Below are positions 5,637 to 8,194 of a stretch of DNA of 8,194 nucleotides, in pieces (the first letter of the stretch is position 1; every line of letters starts with the position of its first letter). Source of the DNA: Oscillospiraceae bacterium (GTDB lineage Bacteria > Bacillota > Clostridia > Oscillospirales > Oscillospiraceae). The notes under the pieces are model-generated. The model had not been told where the DNA came from and did no database searches. It saw nothing but the letters and a program-made list of their open reading frames with translations. The translations under genes were made by a program, and so were the position numbers. Location of the stretch: assembly GCA_020025375.1 (NCBI GenBank), contig JAHHSF010000052.1, positions 1 to 8,194 on the forward strand. Reading direction: 5' to 3'.

Positions 5637-6605
5637 TTACTTCAGGCCGGCAGTGATGATGGCCATGGTGTAGACCTCCTCGGCGTTACAGCCGCGGGAG
5701 AGGTCGTTGATGGGAGCATTCAGGCCCTGCAGGATGGGGCCGTAGGCGTCGAAGCCGCCCAGCCGCTGGGCAATCTTATAGCCGATGTTGCCGGACTGGA
5801 TCTCGGGGAAGATGAAGGTGTTGGCCTGGCCGGCGACGGGAGAGCCCTTGCACTTGGTCTGAGCCACCACGGGGGAGAAGGCGGCGTCGAACTGGAGCTC
5901 GCCGTCGATGGGGGTGGCGGGATCGGCAGCCTTGGCCTTGGCGGTGGCGTTGCGGACCTTGTCCACGTCGTCGCCCTTGCCGGAGCCCATGGTGGAGAAG
6001 GAGAGCATGGCCACCTTGGGATCGATGTCGAAGGCACGGGCGGTCTTGGCGGTCTCCACGGCAATCTCGGCCAGCTCGTCCTCGTTGGGAGCAATGTTGA
6101 TGGCACAGTCGCCGAAGGCGTAACGCTCGTTTTCGTTGTTCTGGCGGACCATGATGAAGCAGGAGGAGACGATCTTGTTGCCGGGCTTGGTCTTCACCAG
6201 CTGGAGAGCGGGACGGACGGTGTCGGCGGTGGAGTAGGTGGCGCCGCCCAGGAGGGCGTCAGCCTTGCCCATGGCCACCAGCATGGTGCCGAAGTAGTTG
6301 CCCTTGAGCAGAGCGGCCTTGCAGTCCTCGGCGGTCATCTTGCCCTTGCGGAGCTCCACCATCTTGGCGACCATGGCATCCATCTCGGGATAGGTTGCGG
6401 GGTCCAGGATCTCCACACCCTCAATGTCAAAGCCACCGGCGGCGGCGTTCTTCTTCACCTCGTCCACAGTGCCGACGAGGATGACGGACAGAAAACCGTC
6501 CTTCTTCAGCCGGGCAGTGGCTTCCAGGATGCGGGCATCGTGACCTTCGGTGAACACGATGGTGCGGGGGTTCGCCTTCAAAGTGGCGATCAGTTTCTCG
6601 AACAT
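5637..6605 (-). CDS. pta: Phosphate acetyltransferase
   Basis: Interconverts acetyl-CoA plus phosphate and acetyl phosphate plus CoA; with acetate kinase it makes ATP during fermentation or activates acetate. The 322-residue product is the short single-domain form. Typical stretches are MGKADALLGGATYSTADTVRPALQ (112-135, in part), MLSFSTMGSGKG (200-211), DGELQFDAAF (234-243), and the C-terminal FIFPEIQSGNIGYKIAQRLGG...PILQGL...PINDLSRGC (264-306). These favour Pta over phosphate butyryltransferase, though only assay or alignment would settle that. I chose the ATG at 6605 because GGAGG lies 9 nt upstream; the in-frame ATG at 6626 would leave a leader of about 8 nt and no ribosome binding site. 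Acetate kinase (ackA), often next door, is not in the window. The gene is monocistronic, with its own promoter and terminator, and is divergent from an XRE regulator. Confidence 0.95.
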   Translation of the reverse strand: MFEKLIATLKANPRTIVFTEGHDARILEATARLKKDGFLSVILVGTVDEVKKNAAAGGFDIEGVEILDPATYPEMDAMVAKMVELRKGKMTAEDCKAALLKGNYFGTMLVAMGKADALLGGATYSTADTVRPALQLVKTKPGNKIVSSCFIMVRQNNENERYAFGDCAINIAPNEDELAEIAVETAKTARAFDIDPKVAMLSFSTMGSGKGDDVDKVRNATAKAKAADPATPIDGELQFDAAFSPVVAQTKCKGSPVAGQANTFIFPEIQSGNIGYKIAQRLGGFDAYGPILQGLNAPINDLSRGCNAEEVYTMAIITAGLK

Positions 6606-6640
6606 GGGCTTCAGCCTCCATATCATAGTAATGTAATTAT

Positions 6641-6669
6641 ATTATAATCAGTCCAGGAAAAAATCTCAA
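6641..6669 (-). promoter_or_regulatory. Sigma-A-type promoter of pta
   Basis: TTGAGA (6669-6664) and TATAAT (6646-6641) are 17 bp apart on the minus strand; a second TATAAT-like copy overlaps just downstream. The predicted start near 6634 excludes translation from the ATG at 6626 and supports 6605. Confidence 0.85.
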
Positions 6670-6702
6670 CAATAAAAAAGTAGGATTTTCTTTGAACTTC
6701 TC

Positions 6703-6731
6703 TTTACTTTTTGTAATCTCTACACTATACT
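6703..6731 (+). promoter_or_regulatory. Promoter of the XRE regulator (and probably lepA)
   Basis: TTTACT (6703-6708) and TATACT (6726-6731) are 17 bp apart, with a predicted start near 6738. It is back-to-back with the pta promoter, the two -35 boxes being about 33 bp apart, so one bound protein could affect both. The TATAC-T-TATAC repeat at 6726-6736 overlaps the -10. Confidence 0.65.
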
Positions 6732-6784
6732 TATACACACTGTTTACAAAAAGGCGCAAGTGCTATATGGAAGGCGTGTTGGTA

Positions 6785-7474
6785 ATGAACCCTGACTTCT
6801 CTCGTTCCCTCTCCCTGCTCCGGCAGGAGAAAGGGGTCTCTCAGCGGTCGGCGGCCAAGGACCTGGGCATCTCTCAGGCCCTCCTCTCCCACTATGAAAA
6901 TGGGCTTCGTGAACCTGGCCTGGCTTTTGTCGTAAAGGCCTGCGACTATTATAATGTCTCCGCTGACTTCATACTGGGCCGTACTCTCAGCCGGGACGGC
7001 ACCACCATCTTTGACGTTGACAGCCTCCCCGATGCCAGCCAGGACAGGGACAACATCCTCCACGGCAGTGTGATGGCCACCCTGTCCAAGAAGCTGTTGG
7101 CAAACTCCATCAGCGTCCTCTTCGACCTGCTGGGCAAGCTGGGCAGAAGGGATGCCATCAAGGCGGCCTCCGACTACCTGGGCCTGGCGGTCTATCAGAT
7201 CTTCCGCCATCTCTACCGGGCAGACGGCACACGGAACGAGGACTTCTTCGCCCTCTCCTCCCGCTCCTTTCTCATGGGCGCTCCCCAGGCCGAGATGACC
7301 TTCTGTGAGCTGGACTATGTGGAGGCCCTGGACGAGCACGTCCGGGAGAAGGGGGAGTTCCCCAACATGGGCAACGAGGCCCTCACCCGGAACTATCCCG
7401 GCCAGTACCAGTCCCTGCTCCAGATTATCCATACCACCGGGGAGCGCATCGCCAAGCGCTCCGGCTCCAAGTGA
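6785..7474 (+). CDS. XRE-family helix-turn-helix regulator with a C-terminal domain of unknown function
   Basis: Predicted DNA-binding regulator of 229 residues. The N-terminal helix-turn-helix of the Cro/C1 type spans about residues 7-64, with SQRSAAKDLGISQALLSHYE (19-38) as the helix-turn-helix and REP at 42-44 just after it. The remaining 165 residues, largely helical in character, match no domain I recognise; they could bind a ligand or mediate oligomerisation. There is no transmembrane segment. I chose the ATG at 6785 (MNPDFS) because GGAAGG lies 10 nt upstream; the ATG at 6767 is possible, but its AAAAAGG is about 13 nt away, and the frame upstream of that passes through the promoter. 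It is divergent from pta and ends 34 bp before lepA with no terminator, so it probably heads a transcript with lepA. Its target genes are unknown; itself and pta are the natural guesses. Confidence 0.85.
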   Translation: MNPDFSRSLSLLRQEKGVSQRSAAKDLGISQALLSHYENGLREPGLAFVVKACDYYNVSADFILGRTLSRDGTTIFDVDSLPDASQDRDNILHGSVMATLSKKLLANSISVLFDLLGKLGRRDAIKAASDYLGLAVYQIFRHLYRADGTRNEDFFALSSRSFLMGAPQAEMTFCELDYVEALDEHVREKGEFPNMGNEALTRNYPGQYQSLLQIIHTTGERIAKRSGSK

Positions 7475-7508
7475 CCTTATAAACCTGATTTCCCAGGAGG
7501 TTTTATCT

Positions 7509-8194
7509 ATGACAGACCAGTCCAAAATTCGCAACTTTTCCATCATTGCCCACATCGACCACGGCAAGTCCACCCTCTCCGACCGTCTCATAGAGGTTTG
7601 CGGCGCAGTGACCCAGCGGGAGATGTCCAGCCAGCTCCTGGACAACATGGAGCTGGAGAAGGAGCGGGGCATCACCATCAAGGCGCGGGCCGTCCGCCTC
7701 TCTTACAAGGCGGAGGATGGGGAGACCTATGAGCTTAACCTGATTGATACCCCCGGCCACGTGGACTTTAACTACGAGGTCTCCCGCTCCCTGGCCGCCT
7801 GTGAGGGGGCTGTGCTGGTGGTGGACGCGGCCCAGGGCATTGAGGCCCAGACCCTGGCCAACACCTACCTGGCCCTGGAGCACGACCTGGAGATTCGCCC
7901 CGTCCTGAACAAGATTGACCTCCCAGCGGCAGATCCCCAACGGGTCAAGGGGGAAATCGAGGACATTATCGGCCTGCCCGCCCAGGACGCGCCGGAGATT
8001 TCCGCCAAGATGGGCATCAACATCCCCGCCGTCCTGGAGGACATTGTGAAGAACGTCCCCGCCCCCAAGGGGGACCCCAACGCCCCTCTGAAGGCCCTCA
8101 TTTTTGACAGCCAGTACGACCCCTACCGGGGGGTTATCGTCTACTTCCGGGTCATGGAGGGTACCCTCAGGACCGGGATGCAGGTGAAGATGAT
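7509..8194 (+). CDS. lepA: Elongation factor 4 (LepA), N-terminal 228 residues (partial)
   Basis: Ribosome-associated translational GTPase related to EF-G, reported to act in back-translocation or in 30S biogenesis. The frame runs off the right edge, so the rest of domain II and the LepA-specific C-terminal domain are not seen. G motifs are intact: P-loop AHIDHGKST (14-22), switch I ERGITIKA, DTPGH, NKID, and SAK in the ISAKMGI segment. The segment RLIEVCGAVTQREMSSQLLD and the later KALIFDSQYDPYRGV are LepA rather than EF-G or TypA. The ATG at 7509 follows a perfect AGGAGG (7495-7500) at 8 nt. It lies 34 bp after the XRE gene without its own obvious promoter. In many Firmicutes hemW, hrcA, grpE and dnaK follow lepA; that cannot be checked here. 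Confidence 0.97.
   Translation, partial: MTDQSKIRNFSIIAHIDHGKSTLSDRLIEVCGAVTQREMSSQLLDNMELEKERGITIKARAVRLSYKAEDGETYELNLIDTPGHVDFNYEVSRSLAACEGAVLVVDAAQGIEAQTLANTYLALEHDLEIRPVLNKIDLPAADPQRVKGEIEDIIGLPAQDAPEISAKMGINIPAVLEDIVKNVPAPKGDPNAPLKALIFDSQYDPYRGVIVYFRVMEGTLRTGMQVKM

Noticed and set aside
5586..6647. A 353-codon open frame on the plus strand opposite pta
   Set aside because: The antisense reading of pta gives a Gly/Val/Leu/His-rich sequence without motifs. It is a by-product of G/C-rich third positions in the true gene.
7441..7462. Perfect 7-bp hairpin (GGAGCGC/GCGCTCC) at the end of the XRE gene
   Set aside because: It lies inside coding sequence and has no T-run after it, so it is not a terminator. 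It may have no role.
6731..7681. A 316-codon open frame on the minus strand opposite the XRE gene and the start of lepA
   Set aside because: It crosses two well-supported genes and the promoter region, and shows no family motif.

Overview
This window looks like ordinary core chromosome from a GC-rich, endospore-forming member of the Clostridia. The germination protease gene gpr implies sporulation. Strong AGGAGG-type ribosome binding sites and sigma-A-like promoters with 16-17 bp spacers point to Firmicutes. The G/C-rich third codon positions and protein style resemble Oscillospiraceae (Flavonifractor/Lawsonibacter/Oscillibacter type). The family placement is inference from style, not from a search.

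Layout. Positions 1-662 (-) hold the N-terminal part of glycyl-tRNA synthetase, read from a clear promoter with a very short leader. Positions 900-1793 (-) hold gpr. Divergent from gpr is rpsT (ribosomal protein S20, 1993-2256, +), with a UUG start, a leader hairpin, an A-tract-rich promoter and a strong terminator. Next on the + strand come a YihY/BrkB-family membrane protein (2326-3174) and an overlapping GNAT acetyltransferase (3161-3631). A perfect 13-bp hairpin at 3730-3759 ends transcription from both sides. On the - strand follow a membrane-anchored LysM-G5-M23 cell-wall peptidase (3770-5305) and phosphate acetyltransferase pta (5637-6605). Each of these two has its own promoter, and a terminator separates them. 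Divergent from pta is an XRE-type regulator (6785-7474, +), followed after 34 bp by lepA (EF-4), which runs off the right edge.

How the genes fit together. Three genes serve translation (glyQS, rpsT, lepA), one serves spore germination (gpr), one cell-wall remodelling (M23 protein) and one acetyl-CoA/acetyl-phosphate metabolism (pta). In Bacillus, rpsT, gpr, spoIIP and lepA are neighbours. Here rpsT-gpr is kept, lepA lies about 5.7 kb away on the other strand, and no spoIIP is visible, so this seems to be a rearranged version of a familiar neighbourhood.

I found no mobile element, CRISPR array, tRNA or rRNA, and nothing I would call a new system. The points most worth checking are regulatory: two identically built 6-4-6 direct repeats bracketing the promoter of the M23 gene, which resemble WalR or PhoP boxes; the S20 leader; and the uncharacterised XRE regulator placed between pta and lepA.
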